Positions 19,661 to 29,459 of a stretch of 64,000 nt of DNA are shown here, one piece after another. The first letter of the stretch is position 1, and the number at the start of each line of letters is the position of its first letter. The stretch lies in the NCBI GenBank assembly GCA_922989275.2, contig OV277864.1:71614158-71678157 (forward strand), read 5' to 3'. A program made the translations under genes and the position numbers. The notes under the pieces were generated by a model. That model saw only the letters and a program-made list of their open reading frames with translations. It was not told the origin of the DNA and did no database searches. Source of the DNA: Gari tellinella. Lineage: Eukaryota; Mollusca; Bivalvia; Cardiida; Psammobiidae.

Positions 19661-19666
19661 TATAGT

Positions 19667-20072
19667 ACACTGCTACAACGACCTCAGAACAACGGTTCCT
19701 TCCTTACAACAATACATGCCGCGGTTCCCTAAACAGCACTTTCACTGTTACAATATCGTCTTCTTAAAATTGTTGTCTGCTGTTTTTTCCTCAACGTTAC
19801 AAATTGGGCATTTTGACAAAAGAAATATAATGACGAATTTCAATTAGCTTGAACTCAGATCAGATGACGCGTAACGCGTCATCTGATCTGAGTTCAAGCG
19901 AATTGTAATTCGGCATTAGATTTATTTTGTCAAAATGTCCAATATTGATATAAGATGTTTCCAAATGTAAGCCAAGACGTGCTAAGAACTATATCTCTTC
20001 CTATAACAACTCCCTCCGAACAACACACACACACAATCTTTTTATCTCCCATTGGAGTCCGTTATAAAAAGT
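19667..20072 (-). mobile_element. Family B MITE, decayed ends
   Basis: CTACAACGACCTCAGAACAACGGTTCCTTCC left; CTCCCTCCGAACAACAC and CCCATTGGAGTCCGTTATA right. The hairpin is intact but novel: TTGAACTCAGATCAGATGACGCGTAACGCGTCATCTGATCTGAGTTCAA, i.e. ATGACGCG/CGCGTCAT replaces ACGCCGCG/CGCGGCGT and AACTC/GAGTT replaces AATCC/GGATT. Confidence 0.8.
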
Positions 20073-20149
20073 GAACTTATGCAAACAAAACATGGTCTGT
20101 ACTGTATGTCAGTTTACGATATCCCGCTTATTAAATAAACTTATGTTAA

Positions 20150-20390
20150 ACGGATCTCTTTCACTGCCAACGGCGCCAAAATGCAACTTTGCAAACAGTT
20201 TGGGTCTTGATCAGACGCGGTGTCTGATCAAGATCCAAACATTTTGGCACTCCAATCGACGTTTCTTCAGTCAAAACAGCTCTAAAACAGTTACTGACAT
20301 TAAAAATAGTGCAGACACTACCAATGCAGGCGATATTTTAGCGGTAAGAGGCTTAGAGACGATAAAATTTGGTAAGGAAAGAGATAACTG
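20150..20390 (+). mobile_element. Family C MITE with collapsed hairpin
   Basis: TTAA at 20146-20149 and 20391-20394. Subterminal CTCTTTCACTGCC left and GGAAAGAGAT right. The hairpin has lost its loop and inner stem: GGGTCTTGATCAGACGC-GGTGTCTGATCAAGATCC. Confidence 0.7.
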
Positions 20391-20446
20391 TTAACTAGGA
20401 TTATCTAATAAAGTTTGAGGGATCAATGTATTAATTAGCGCTAATA

Positions 20447-20757
20447 CAGTACTGAACCTTATTAAATTAAATTGATCTCAAGCGAATTACCATCGAATTG
20501 CCATCAAATTGCCATCGATTCGCCATCGAATCGGGCGCTTCAAAAAACAAATCCGACGTTTGAATATGTTTACGCAAATATTCCGAAACGGTTGTGACAA
20601 CAAAGGAATGGAAAAAATTAACGAAGACATATTTGCGAACATGTGTGAGATGCACCATTCAAGAAAACCTACCCGAATTGTCATCGAATTGCAAGCGAAT
20701 TGCCATCGAATTGCAAGCGAATCGCAAAAATTGTTAATTTAATAAGGTTCAGTACTG
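20447..20757 (+). mobile_element. Family L MITE, copy 1 (lead entry)
   Basis: Long inverted ends CAGTACTGAACCTTATTAAA (continuing TTAA) and TTTAATAAGGTTCAGTACTG, TA on both sides. Next to each end are reiterated 11-bp words (CCATCGAATTG). The middle ~130 bp is not repetitive and is open in some frames; for example a plus-strand frame reads IFRNGCDNKGMEKINEDIFA. Homologous stretches in the other two copies are open in different frames, so coding is not conserved. CAGT ends and TA target fit Tc1/mariner-pogo MITEs (inference). It carries none of cores 1-3. Confidence 0.88.
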
Positions 20758-20763
20758 TAGCTC

Positions 20764-21122
20764 CAGTGTTCTCTCTCTCTACAACGACACCCGATGGGAG
20801 ACTGAGATTATGTGTGTTCTTCGGAGTGAGTTGTTATAAGGGGGGATTGGTTTCATCTGCAAACACCTTGAATCCAGATCAGACGCCGCGTAACGCGTTG
20901 TCTGTCCTGGATTCAAGCTGTTTTTCACTTGTTTTTTATATTTTTTTCTGTAAAAATATACAAAATGTAAATTTGAGAAAAACAGCAGGCGATAATTTTA
21001 AGCAGACGATATTCTAACAGTTAAAGAGTTAGATATAAAAGTATTGTTTAGGGAAGAGCAGCAAGCGTTTGTTGTAATGAGGGAGTCGTTGTTTGGAGGA
21101 CTAATGAAGGGAGGGAGCACTG
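20764..21122 (+). mobile_element. Family B MITE
   Basis: CAGTGTTCTCTCTCTCTACA left (flank TC) and AGGGAGGGAGCACTG-TA right. Hairpin TTGAATCCAGATCAGACGCCGCGTAACGCGTTGTCTGTCCTGGATTCAA has three mismatches, so the right arm is decaying. Confidence 0.9.
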
Positions 21123-21302
21123 TACATGTAATTGATCAACGCTATGTCAAATACATGAAAATGATATGTTTCGATGGTAAAGCGCCAAAATTAAGTAATA
21201 CTACTCCTAGACGATGCAATTAAATATTTGAAAGCTTTTACTATTAGCAGTTAAGTTTTAGCATTGCAGTGGGTAAATAATTATTTCCCGTTAATGCAAA
21301 TA

Positions 21303-21657
21303 CAGTGCTCCCTCTCTACAATGACCCTCTCTACAACGACTCCCTCCTTACAACGACATTTACTGCCGTTCCCCAAACAAGACCATTATGTCTAACGTTT
21401 TCATGGCTGTCACACCGTCTACTTAAATATGTCGTCTGCTGTTTTGCTCAAAGTTACATGATGGACATTTTGACAAAAACAACTTAATAACGAGTGACAA
21501 ATAGCTTGAATCCAGATCAGACGCCGCGTTACGCGGCGTCTGATCTGGATTCAAGCTGTTTGTAAATGTAAGCCAAAATCCCTCCATATAACGACTCCCT
21601 CCGAACAACGCACACATTTGTAGTCTCCCATTGATGTAGTTCAAGAATGGGAGCAAA
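21303..21657 (-). mobile_element. Family B MITE
   Basis: TA-CAGTGCTCCCTCTCTACAAT left; right end decayed to GGGAGCAAA-TA. The hairpin TTGAATCCAGATCAGACGCCGCGTTACGCGGCGTCTGATCTGGATTCAA is perfect, cleaner than the element's own ends. Confidence 0.9.
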
Positions 21658-21770
21658 TACATTACAATAAACTGTAATAATACTAGGGCTAAGCTATAAT
21701 TGAAAATAGCTGACGATTGCTTAAAACTATTCTGAATGTTGGAACATGTGCAGACATTGTGTTTGACGAT

Positions 21771-22012
21771 CTAGGGCCCGTTTTATAAAACGTCGTACGA
21801 AAAACAATGGTTGTAAGTCAGTTTCTAAAATTCTCAATAATTATTTAATTCTCCATCTAATCCTGTCTTGGTACATCTCGTTGGAATCGTCTTATCAAGA
21901 CAATTTCAAAAGAATGTCACAAGACATATGGAGAAATCAGAAATAAGATGTATTTTAAAGTTTTGACTTACGACCGTTTTTGTCGTACGACATTTCATAA
22001 AACGGGCACCTG
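21771..22012. mobile_element. Family E MITE with damaged core 3
   Basis: CTAGGGCCCGTTTTATAAAA left, TTTCATAAAACGGGCACCTG right. Core-3 left arm CCATCTAATCCTGTCTTGG is present; the right arm has lost GGATTAGA (reads AAGACATATGGAGAAAT). A spacer GGAATCGTCTTATCAAGACAATTTC forms the loop. Confidence 0.82.
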
Positions 22013-22019
22013 GTTTGGA

Positions 22020-22490
22020 CCAGAACTTTATAAGCTGGAAAAAAACGTCAGTCGCTATTTATACATGTACAACCAAAATACAATTCCTCATATATAGCGA
22101 AACAACTTGATAGCTTAAATAGACAATTTGTATTTAAACAAACTTCATGCTTAAACCGTTTTTCTTAAAACTTTGTTCCATAGGCAGAATTGTAAATCCT
22201 CTTTATCCAACTGTATTCAACTGTTCAGTTTAAAGCAGGATTCTGCTCCTTTATGAGCGTTCTGCTTTACATTCGTGTTGCCTTAAATTGGCATCTGCAT
22301 TACAAAACATAGCTTTATACATAACGTATTCATTTCTGGACCGAGTGTGTAGCAGTAGGTACAAATGCTCTAAAGCGTTTCTGTGGAATAAAGTGCTTTA
22401 ACACAATTGCACATTGAATTCCAAGGTCATTTCTGTAAAACACTTGCAATTACTTGCGTGCAAGCAGATAACATTAAACGTCATTTTTAC
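22020..22490. other. Mostly unassigned; core-2 relic
   Basis: GATTCTGCTCCTTTATGAGCGTTCTGCTTTAC at about 22240-22271 is a decayed core-2 hairpin centre with GCCTTAAATTGGCATCTGC after it. The shell ends cannot be placed. Confidence 0.45.
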
Positions 22491-22498
22491 CACCTTAA

Positions 22499-22697
22499 CT
22501 GACATGACGTCATCAACTTAAAAAAATTGTCGTCTGCTTCTATTTCTAAAAAACAATGTTTAGGTATTTTGACTTAAGAAATATTGAAATCAGTGTCAAA
22601 CAGTTTGGATCCTGATCAAACGCCGCGTTACGCGGCGTCTGATCAGGTTCCAAACTGTTTGCAAATAACAACTGGACTCGGGGTTAGGCAGTAATGG
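22499..22697 (+). mobile_element. Family C MITE
   Basis: TTAA at 22495-22498 and TTGA at 22698-22701. Shares CATGACGTCATCAAC, AAAATTGTCGTCTGC, TTTTGACTTAAGAA and ACTCGGGGT..AGGCAGT with 7249-7461. Core 1: GGATCCTGATCAAACGCCGCGTTACGCGGCGTCTGATCAGGTTCC. Confidence 0.85.
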
Positions 22698-22959
22698 TTG
22701 AAAAAAAAACTACCCAAATTGCAAACGTCAATAGAATTCAGTTTGTGTGAAACCATTTGAGTCTGTAGACTGATACCATTAATTGGTCCCTTGGGAAGTA
22801 AGAATTCCTTTAAACTCGGTTAGCGATCAGCTTGAAGTGCTGTGAAGTTATTTACATGCCGCAGACAAGTAAAAGAAAGTGACAAGTAGGATTCCAAATC
22901 AACTCACTTGCAATCAGTACACCATACACAGTAATCAACACGCCATTAATTGTAAACTA

Positions 22960-23322
22960 CCGTGCTTTCTCCCAACAACGAATCCTCCTTACAACGACCA
23001 TTGCCACTGTTCCCCAATCAAAAAAAATATGTCCAACCTTTCATGGCTGTAATACCGTCTGCTTAAATTTGTCGTCTGCTGTTTTTCGCAAAGTTACATA
23101 TAAGTGGACAGTTTGATAGAATAAGTAGAATGACGAGTGACAAACAGCCTGAACCCATGTCAGACGCCGCGTTACGCTGTTTGCAAATGTTTGCTGTTTG
23201 CAAATGTAAGCTGTTTGCAGATGTAAGCCAATTCTTAAATTGCCCTTCCTATACCGACTCCCTCCGAACAACACACACAATTTGTGTCTCCCATTGGGTG
23301 TTGTTGTAGAGAGGGAACACTG
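22960..23322 (-). mobile_element. Family B MITE, hairpin rearranged
   Basis: Left end CCGTGCTTTCTCCCAACAAC, right end GTTGTAGAGAGGGAACACTG-TA. The left hairpin arm (TGTCAGACGCCGCGTTACGC) is followed not by a right arm but by three copies of TGTTTGCAAATGTAAGC or a near variant, a local short tandem repeat of the right foot. Confidence 0.88.
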
Positions 23323-23386
23323 TATTTTCAAAGTCAAATTATCTAGTAATTCATTATTTAAGATAACCAAATTTTAGTGCAGTATA

Positions 23387-23632
23387 CAGTGGAGAATCTG
23401 TTATTCTTTCCCAATAAACGCGTTTACGCTAAAACTATTATTTGCAGTGCAAACAGTTTGGAGCCAGATCAGACGCCGGGTAACCCGGCGTCTGATCAGG
23501 CTCCAAACTGTTTGCCACCAAGATAAACAAGAATTATCAGAATTGTCCAAAAGTTGTTCTTTTCTACGTTTTAGTGCTTTGCGTTTGCGTACGTTTGCGT
23601 TTAAACGGGAAAGAATAACAGATTCTCCACTG
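23387..23632 (-). mobile_element. Family A MITE, 246 bp, young
   Basis: TA-CAGTGGAGAATCTGTTATTC and ACAGATTCTCCACTG-TA. Hairpin GGAGCCAGATC...GATCAGGCTCC with loop GGGTAACCC. GTACG subfamily: the arm reads GCGTTTGCGTACGTTTGCG. Confidence 0.95.
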
Positions 23633-23639
23633 TAGTTAT

Positions 23640-24060
23640 ACAAAATAGTGAAAACTAGACAGACAAATTCTACTACACAGTATTTAACGAGGAGCATAAT
23701 CTGCATTTTAACTGCATAGAAAGGTTTTAAACGCCTGTTTCCAGTAAGATATTTCCTTAAAACCTTTGTCTTACAATGGTCTGAAGAGATACCAATTGCG
23801 GATTAAGCTCATTGAACAAACAATTGCTATAGCAGAACACTTTAACAGCGATACAACTTTGATTTCTACATGGCTGAAGTCAGAATAAACAGAGGACGAA
23901 AACAGCGACAGACGAAGCAGTAAGAAAAACTAGATGTGAGTCAAAATAATAATTTCTTCTTATTAAAACAATTACATCAACTGTGTGCAGTACGGGATCA
24001 GATAAGACATAGAATTATTTACTTAATGATCAATGGTAAGGTTTGTCAAGACATTCATGT
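23640..24060. other. No recognisable feature
   Basis: No hairpin, terminal repeat or coding signal supported. Confidence 0.45.
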
Positions 24061-24064
24061 CGTA

Positions 24065-24312
24065 CAGTGGAGAACACGTTATTCTTTCCCAATAAACGCG
24101 TTTACGCTAAAACTATTATTTTCCATGCAAACAGTTTGGGGCCAGATCCGACGCCGGGTAACCCGGCGTCTGATCAGGCTCCAAACTGTTTGCCACCAAG
24201 ATAAAAAGATGAATTATCAGAATTGTCAAAAAGTTGTACTTTTCTACGTTTTAGTGTTTTGCGTTTGCATATGTTTGCGTTTAAACGGGAAAGAATAACA
24301 GATTCTCCACTG
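24065..24312 (-). mobile_element. Family A MITE, 248 bp
   Basis: TA-CAGTGGAGAACACGTTATTC and CAGATTCTCCACTG-TA. Left arm has GATCCGACGCC (A to C) not matched in the right arm. Confidence 0.93.
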
Positions 24313-24328
24313 TAATTGGAAGATTTCT

Positions 24329-24480
24329 GTAGAGAAGACGGTATTCTTTCCAAATAAACGCGTGTATGAACAAACAACTATTTCTATTGCAACTATAGTG
24401 GGTATCACTCAATCTGACCAGACTCCAAACTGCTAACCACTAAAATTAAAATAAATCTTAACTAATATTTAAAAACTCTA
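24329..24480 (-). mobile_element. Family A MITE, partial
   Basis: CTGTAGAGAAGACGGTATTC, CAAATAAACGCGTG, then ATCTGACCAGACTCCAAACTG. The left hairpin arm is lost and the right end is missing. Confidence 0.6.
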
Positions 24481-24488
24481 TCGTTCTA

Positions 24489-24716
24489 CAGTTGAGCAGA
24501 GGTTATTTCCTCAAAACTATTATTTCGATTTCAAACAGTTTGGAGCCTGATCAGACGCCGGGTAACCCGGCGTCTGATCAGGATCCAAACTGTTTGCCAC
24601 TCAGATTATAATAAATATTCAGAACTGTCGACAAATTGTCATTTTCTAAGTTAAAATACATTGCGTTAGCGTTTCGATTGCGATTTAACTATCAAAGAAT
24701 AACGACTTCTCCACGG
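24489..24716 (-). mobile_element. Family A MITE, 228 bp
   Basis: TA-CAGTTGAGCAGAGGTTATTT and ACGACTTCTCCACGG-TA. The hairpin outer arm is GGAGCC on the left but GGATCC on the right, giving one mismatch; loop GGGTAACCC is intact. Confidence 0.85.
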
Positions 24717-24719
24717 TAG

Positions 24720-25260
24720 TCATTGGATAAGGGCTAACATTTACAACCTTAACTTCTTGTTAAGTTACCAGCAGATCAACTTCGTTCCTGTTATAAATAT
24801 TTATTTATAATACATTTTGAGTTCTGAAATAGGGGCGGCATGCTTTTATGCTCATTATCTGTCATCGTGGCTTTCGAGATAATGACACAAATCAGCTACT
24901 ACGACCACGTAAACGAGCATCCATAATTCGCTCACAACATAGATAAAGCTATTTAATTTGTCGGGTTGCCAACCTCCATTTTATTTCCATGGATGTTCTG
25001 TTTTAAGCATTCTGCTTTCCGTGTCAATATTTCGACTGTTAGGATTTTGTCAAATTAAACTGTATGCATATTAAATTAAGGAAACTGTAAAAAGGAATCT
25101 AAAACTGTTTGTACCCAGATAAGAGGTCGTCGGATTTAGGTCCCAACTGTTTGTAAGTACATGTACATATACTAGCCACGTCACTATAGGCAGACACATT
25201 ATTAACTAAAAGGTAATTCGTTAATTGACTATAACTCTCTTCACCCATTCACTGGATTCT
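24720..25260. other. Scattered relics
   Basis: CTACGACCACGTAAACGAGCATCC at about 24897 (shell word), GTTCTGTTTTAAGCATTCTGCTTTCC at about 24996 (core-2 relic) and ATCTAAAACTGTTTGTACCCAGATAAGAGG at about 25098. None can be delimited. Confidence 0.4.
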
Positions 25261-25274
25261 CCCGAGTACAATTG

Positions 25275-25640
25275 TTATGTTCAAACAGTTTCGATCCTAC
25301 TCAGACGCCGCCTAACATGACGTCTGATCAGGGAGCACACTGTTTGACACGTATGGTAAATTTGAAAATGAAATATAAAAGCAGACGACGATTTGTGAAA
25401 GAGATGACGTCATGGCATTGATGGGTTTACATGTAAAATGTCTATGCAATAAGTTGGATGTCTTGATAAAATGCAAAACAGCAGTCCTGGGTTTCCTCTC
25501 TTGCATGATTTTAGCTGAGTGCTTCGGACGCTTATATTTATTAGTCCTTCTTATTACTGATTGCCACTTGTCTGGTTTTGCAAACTGTTTGGATCCAGAT
25601 CATATGCCGAATAACTCATCTGAACATTTCGAAACTGCTT
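25275..25640. repeat. Two decayed core-1 sites
   Basis: AAACAGTTTCGATCCTACTCAGACGCCGCCTAACATGACGTCTGATCAGGG at 25282-25332 and GCAAACTGTTTGGATCCAGATCATATGCCGAATAACTCATCTGAAC near 25579. GCAGACGACGA and ATGACGTCATGG words between them are C-shell pieces. Confidence 0.6.
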
Positions 25641-25869
25641 AACATTGATGGTTTGACTTCTTTAATTTAACAAAACACGGAAACTAAATCTGAATTACTT
25701 TGCAGATGGCAGTTTTAAGCAGCCCTATTACGGTGGGAGAAAGGTTTTATCCGTCCCTAGATACAAATCCTCTGTATTAGACCTTCGTCGACTATAAAAC
25801 CGACTGCTACATAATTGTTGTTCGCAAAACTAACTCCTAAAGCTATTTAAGCGTAAGAAATCTAAACAA

Positions 25870-25930
25870 ACGGGGGAAATTCGGATATAGATCAGACGGC
25901 GCGTGTCGAATCGTCTGATCTGGATCCATC
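25870..25930. repeat. Core-1 hairpin variant
   Basis: GGATATAGATCAGACGGCGCGTGTCGAATCGTCTGATCTGGATCC: outer and GATCAGACG arms pair, inner stem decayed. Left foot is lost. Confidence 0.65.
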
Positions 25931-25939
25931 TTTAGTGTG

Positions 25940-26335
25940 GTATCCAGTAGGCGAATGATTACGAAGCTGCCAATATCGAGCTAATAGCAGTCACGGAAGT
26001 AGTCTGCTGCTTTACAATGAAGTACCAATTAAATAACTTTCATTGGGATAAACGTTATAATTTTCGTTGAAACAAATCTAAAGTGCAATATAGTACAATG
26101 TAGAAAAATAACTTGTTTCTAAATAATATTATATGAAATAGTTATACTCTAAGGATTAATCTGAATATGAGGGATACAATTGGATAGGCTAGGCTTTAGA
26201 AAATGCTTTTTTTATAGAACATGTTCAAATGGGAACTATTTTCTTCAGTGAAGGAATATATCAAATGTGTAAAAATGGCGCTTCTATTGGGGGAAATGAT
26301 TAAAAGCAATATTACCTTATGATGATTTACCTATT
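25940..26335 (-). mobile_element. Family D relic
   Basis: GTAGTCTGCTGCTTTACAATG, TTCAAATGGGAACTATTTTCTTCAGTG and GGCGCTTCTATTGGGGGAAATG are family D words on the minus strand, ending with GGGGGAAA where D ends would be. Hairpin lost. Confidence 0.45.
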
Positions 26336-26339
26336 GATT

Positions 26340-26783
26340 CAGTGGGGAGACATTTGTTTTTCCCCTTAATCCTTTCAATCTCAATGACGCCAAAAAGCGC
26401 GTTTACCAACAGTTTGGATACTGATCAGGATTCAAACTGTTTGACATTCTTTTTGAAATTTCTTCAGTCATACTATCTAAAATTTAACTTTGAAACGATA
26501 TTGCAGACAACAATACTGAAGCAGACGACAATGAAGCGGTGAAGGGGTAAAAATATCCAAGATAATTTGATAAAGAAAGGGTTATACGAGACGAAACTCA
26601 AAGCAATACAATGTAGAAAATGTCAGGTCCTTTAAAAGTATAACGGTTTATTATAGTTCGATTTACAAACAGTTTGGAGCTTGATCAGACGCCGGGTTAC
26701 CCGGCATCTGATCATACTCCAAACTGTTTCCGGTTGAAATAAATGTTTTAGCAATAAACCCGGAAGTAATTATATCGTGGTAG
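26340..26783 (+). mobile_element. Family A MITE interrupted by a family C element
   Basis: Starts CAGTGGGGAGACATTTGTTT, ends ATATCGTGGTAG followed by TA. The C element entered the arm that normally reads CCCGTTTAAACGCAAACGAAACG: before it is TTTTTCCCC-TTAA, after it TTAT-ACGAGACGAAACTCAAAGC. The A hairpin further right is GGAGCTTGATCAGACGCCGGGTTACCCGGCATCTGATCATACTCC. Confidence 0.82.
26370..26581 (+). mobile_element. Family C MITE nested in A; hairpin centre deleted
   Basis: Flanks TTAA 26366-26369 and TTAT 26582-26585. Ends TCCTTTCAATCTCAATGACG and GATAAAGAAAGG(G); subterminal AATGAAGCGGTGAAGGGGTAA. The hairpin has lost its whole centre: AACAGTTTGGATACTGATCAGGATTCAAACTGTTTG, so only a CTGATCAG centre remains. 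Confidence 0.82.
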
Positions 26784-26785
26784 TA

Positions 26786-27588
26786 TAGTGTAAATTGTAG
26801 GTGTAAATTAAAATTCTCGCTTATGCCTCGCTCACATTTGCTGCGGCTGCCGTACGGCTAATCAATTCTACGGCGAGTAGCAATTCCCCGGCCGCCGCAG
26901 AATTCCTACGGCCGCCGTGTGTTGCGCTCACATTTGCTGCGGCTGCCGCGCGGCGAGATTTTATTTTGGTGGGGTTAAAAAATCTTGGCCAACGTACGGC
27001 CGCCGTGCGGCTGCCGTACGGTGACCGCACGGCGACCGTACGGCCGCCGTACGGCAGCCGTGGAAGTCCCACCAGATACCTTGCAACCAAAAAGCTGCTC
27101 CTGCTACACAGCTTGGTTTTGCTAAATGTTCACACAACTTATATCAGTCCAGCAAAACCATGAACTCAAAGGACACATTTGGACAGCATTTAAGAACATC
27201 TAAATCCATTTTTAGATAATATTCATGTTTTACATATATGATCAAAAGTACAAATGCTCAATAGGGAAATTGACCATCGAGTTACGGCGGCCGCACGGTG
27301 GCCGTACGGCGACCGTACGGCTGCCGTACGGCAGCCGTAGAACCACTCTACAGCGTGTGTTTCTACGGCCGCCGTAGAAATGAAAAAATGTTATAACTCC
27401 GCGTTATAATTCTACGGCGACCTCTACGGCCTGTAAGATATTGGGATACGCCGTGCGGCTGCCGTACGGCCGCCGCACGGCCGCCGTAGAATCTCTACGG
27501 CCGCCGTAAGATTCTCTCGATGTCACGTCTCTGCGGCCGCCGTACGGCCGCCGTAGAGCAAATGTGAGCGCACTATTACGCTACACTA
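26786..27588. mobile_element. Family G: GC-rich foldback element, 803 bp
   Basis: Ends TAGTGTAAATTG and CGCTACACTA are short inverted repeats with TA on each side; GCTCACATTTGCT near the left pairs with AGCAAATGTGAGC near the right. Two GC-rich blocks (26826-27065 and 27285-27565) are built from permutations of ACGGCCGCCGTACGGCAGCC, which is itself largely self-complementary, separated by a 220-bp AT-rich spacer. Reading frames here are arginine/alanine-rich repeat translations, not a protein. The base composition is wholly unlike the surroundings. Alternative: a GC-rich satellite captured by a MITE. Confidence 0.75.
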
Positions 27589-27592
27589 TATA

Positions 27593-27838
27593 CAGTGGAG
27601 AATCTGTTATTCTTTCCCAATAAACGCGTTTACGCTAAATTTATTACTTCCATTGCAAACAGTTTGGAACCGGATCAGACGCCGGGTAACCCGGCGTCTG
27701 ATCAGGCTCCAAACTGTTTGCCACCACGATAAACATGATTTATCAGAGTTGTCAAAAAGTTGTACTTTTCTACGTTTTAGTGTTTTGCGTTTGCGTACAT
27801 TTGCGTTTAAACGGGAAATAATAACAGATTCTCTACTG
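27593..27838 (-). mobile_element. Family A MITE, 246 bp
   Basis: Starts four bases after the end of element G (TATA between them). TA-CAGTGGAGAATCTGTTATTC and CAGATTCTCTACTG-TA. Hairpin left arm GGAACCGGATC is mutated; loop GGGTAACCC. Confidence 0.95.
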
Positions 27839-27839
27839 T

Positions 27840-28555
27840 ATAAGTTTAATCAATTGGTATACAAAGGAAGACGCCATATTTTGTAATGTGTTAAAATCAA
27901 AATTAATTGAAGACACACAGCAATAAAAGTGTTGAATGTTTTCCCAATAAATATACTTGACAATATGTTAAAACAAGTGTATCATTTGCCAAAAGAAATG
28001 TCACGTGTCGTCTGACCAAGTTCCCTGGTGTTTGCCTTAAAGATTTTAATGAATATATCATTTTGTTCATAAAAAATGTCCTTTTCTACATTTTATCACA
28101 ATATGATTGCGTTATGTTTTGGTTGGCGGGAAAACTCGTAATCAGAGGTAAGGTCCGTTATGTTAAGGGTAGCGTAAGTTGTTTATTTCCCTGTGGGCAG
28201 AATTTATTGTTCCTCACTTGTTCTGTTTAGCTTCACGCAATGGTGTAATGATGTCAGACAATTTGGTTTACTGCCAGCAAATCCTTCTTTACAGACAAAT
28301 CAGCCCAATTTAGACCAACCACGCAATGGAGAACAGTGAAATAATGCAGTCAGCATTCTTGATCTTTTTTTAAAACGTAACTAATCTATAGTCTCAATTG
28401 TTTTTCACAAACCTTTTGGTATAACTGTATACGAATACAAAAATAAAGCATTAGACACCAAACCCACGTTATCTACAAGGCTACCATTTAAAGTTACTAA
28501 CAAAAATCCTTAGATTTCCACATTTTCAAGCGATATTTTAAAACTCGTACCTTTA
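27840..28555. other. Mostly unassigned
   Basis: ATGTCACGTGTCGTCTGACCAAGTTCCCTGGTGTTTGCC at 28000-28038 is a possible A relic. Otherwise no supported signal. Confidence 0.4.
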
Positions 28556-28562
28556 CATGTAA

Positions 28563-28690
28563 CCCCTTCGCTTCAGGCTCTATTAAACTAACACAATTAT
28601 GCAAATAGTTTAGATCCAGATCAGACGCCGCGTAACGCGGCGTCTGATCTGGAACAAAACTGTTTGACACCCATATCAATGTTTCCTAAG
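28563..28690 (+). mobile_element. Family C MITE, partial
   Basis: CCCCTTCGCTTCAGG at the left beside GTAA, then a well-preserved core 1: TTTAGATCCAGATCAGACGCCGCGTAACGCGGCGTCTGATCTGGAACAAAAC. Right end not found. Confidence 0.65.
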
Positions 28691-29225
28691 AAAAAAACGC
28701 ATAAAATTCTAACGTCCGAGGATTTCAGAAAACATCCGTAGGTCCGGAGAAATTATGAAAACTCCGAGGATTTCGGACAAATCTGGAGAAATGGCAGCCC
28801 TGTCTGACATGAATTGACATTCGGGAAGTTGCATGTAACTTCAAGTTACATGTATCAGGATTCGAATGCAGTCTTAATATAAGGACGGATGAATACGACA
28901 GAAAAAAACATACATAAAGCTTCTACAAGCACCATATACTCTACAATTTCTCCTTCGGTAGCAAGCTGCAACTTTTCTAACCGCCTTTGTCGTTGAATGG
29001 TCGACGGTCTCATGTTGATCTGTAATTTGTGGCAATACCTGCCAACTATGCATTATTTTAGAGTAACATTGGTTTCACAATATATACATAGCGTTCGCAA
29101 ATAAGTTGATATAATAACAAACCTTTTTTTATAGATAATTGTAAGATAAATTTTGACATACAAGTAAACAAACAAACATATTCAATGTACTGCAAAAATT
29201 ATGTCAATGTCTTCTGTATATTGTC
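28691..29225. other. Unassigned, small local repeats
   Basis: CCGAGGATTTCAGAAAAC / CCGAGGATTTCGGACAAA at about 28717 and 28773 are short direct repeats; GCATGTAACTTCAAGTTACATG at 28831-28852 is a short palindrome. Confidence 0.45.
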
Positions 29226-29229
29226 TTAA

Positions 29230-29456
29230 CCATTTCATGATCAAATTTATCGCGAGGCTTTTACCCCTTCAACGCCATATTGTCGTCTACAATCTCGTTT
29301 CACAGTAAGATTTTAGGCAGTATCTCTTACATGTACGTTGTTTCAAAACAAGTGGCAAACAGTTTTGATTCTGATCAGACGCCGCGTTACGCGGCGTCTG
29401 ATCAGGGTCAATACTGTTTCCAAATGCGCTTAATGACGTCAATGAGAGTGAAAGGG
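29230..29456 (-). mobile_element. Family C MITE, full length (227 bp)
   Basis: TTAA 29226-29229, TGAA 29457-29460. Ends CATTTCATGATCAAATTTAT left and ATGAGAGTGAAAGGG right, with ATGACGTCA inside the right end. Core 1 is TTTTGATTCTGATCAGACGCCGCGTTACGCGGCGTCTGATCAGGGTCAATAC. Confidence 0.85.
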
Positions 29457-29459
29457 TGA

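Noticed and set aside
20467..20742. Overlapping 60-77 residue open frames as a gene in family L
   Set aside because: The frames start or end in TIRs and 11-bp repeats and are not conserved in frame among the three copies.
26821..27163. GC-rich block as a CpG island or arginine-rich protein gene
   Set aside because: Both strands are open only because of the 10-20 bp repeat unit; short TIRs and TA flanks point to a transposable element.
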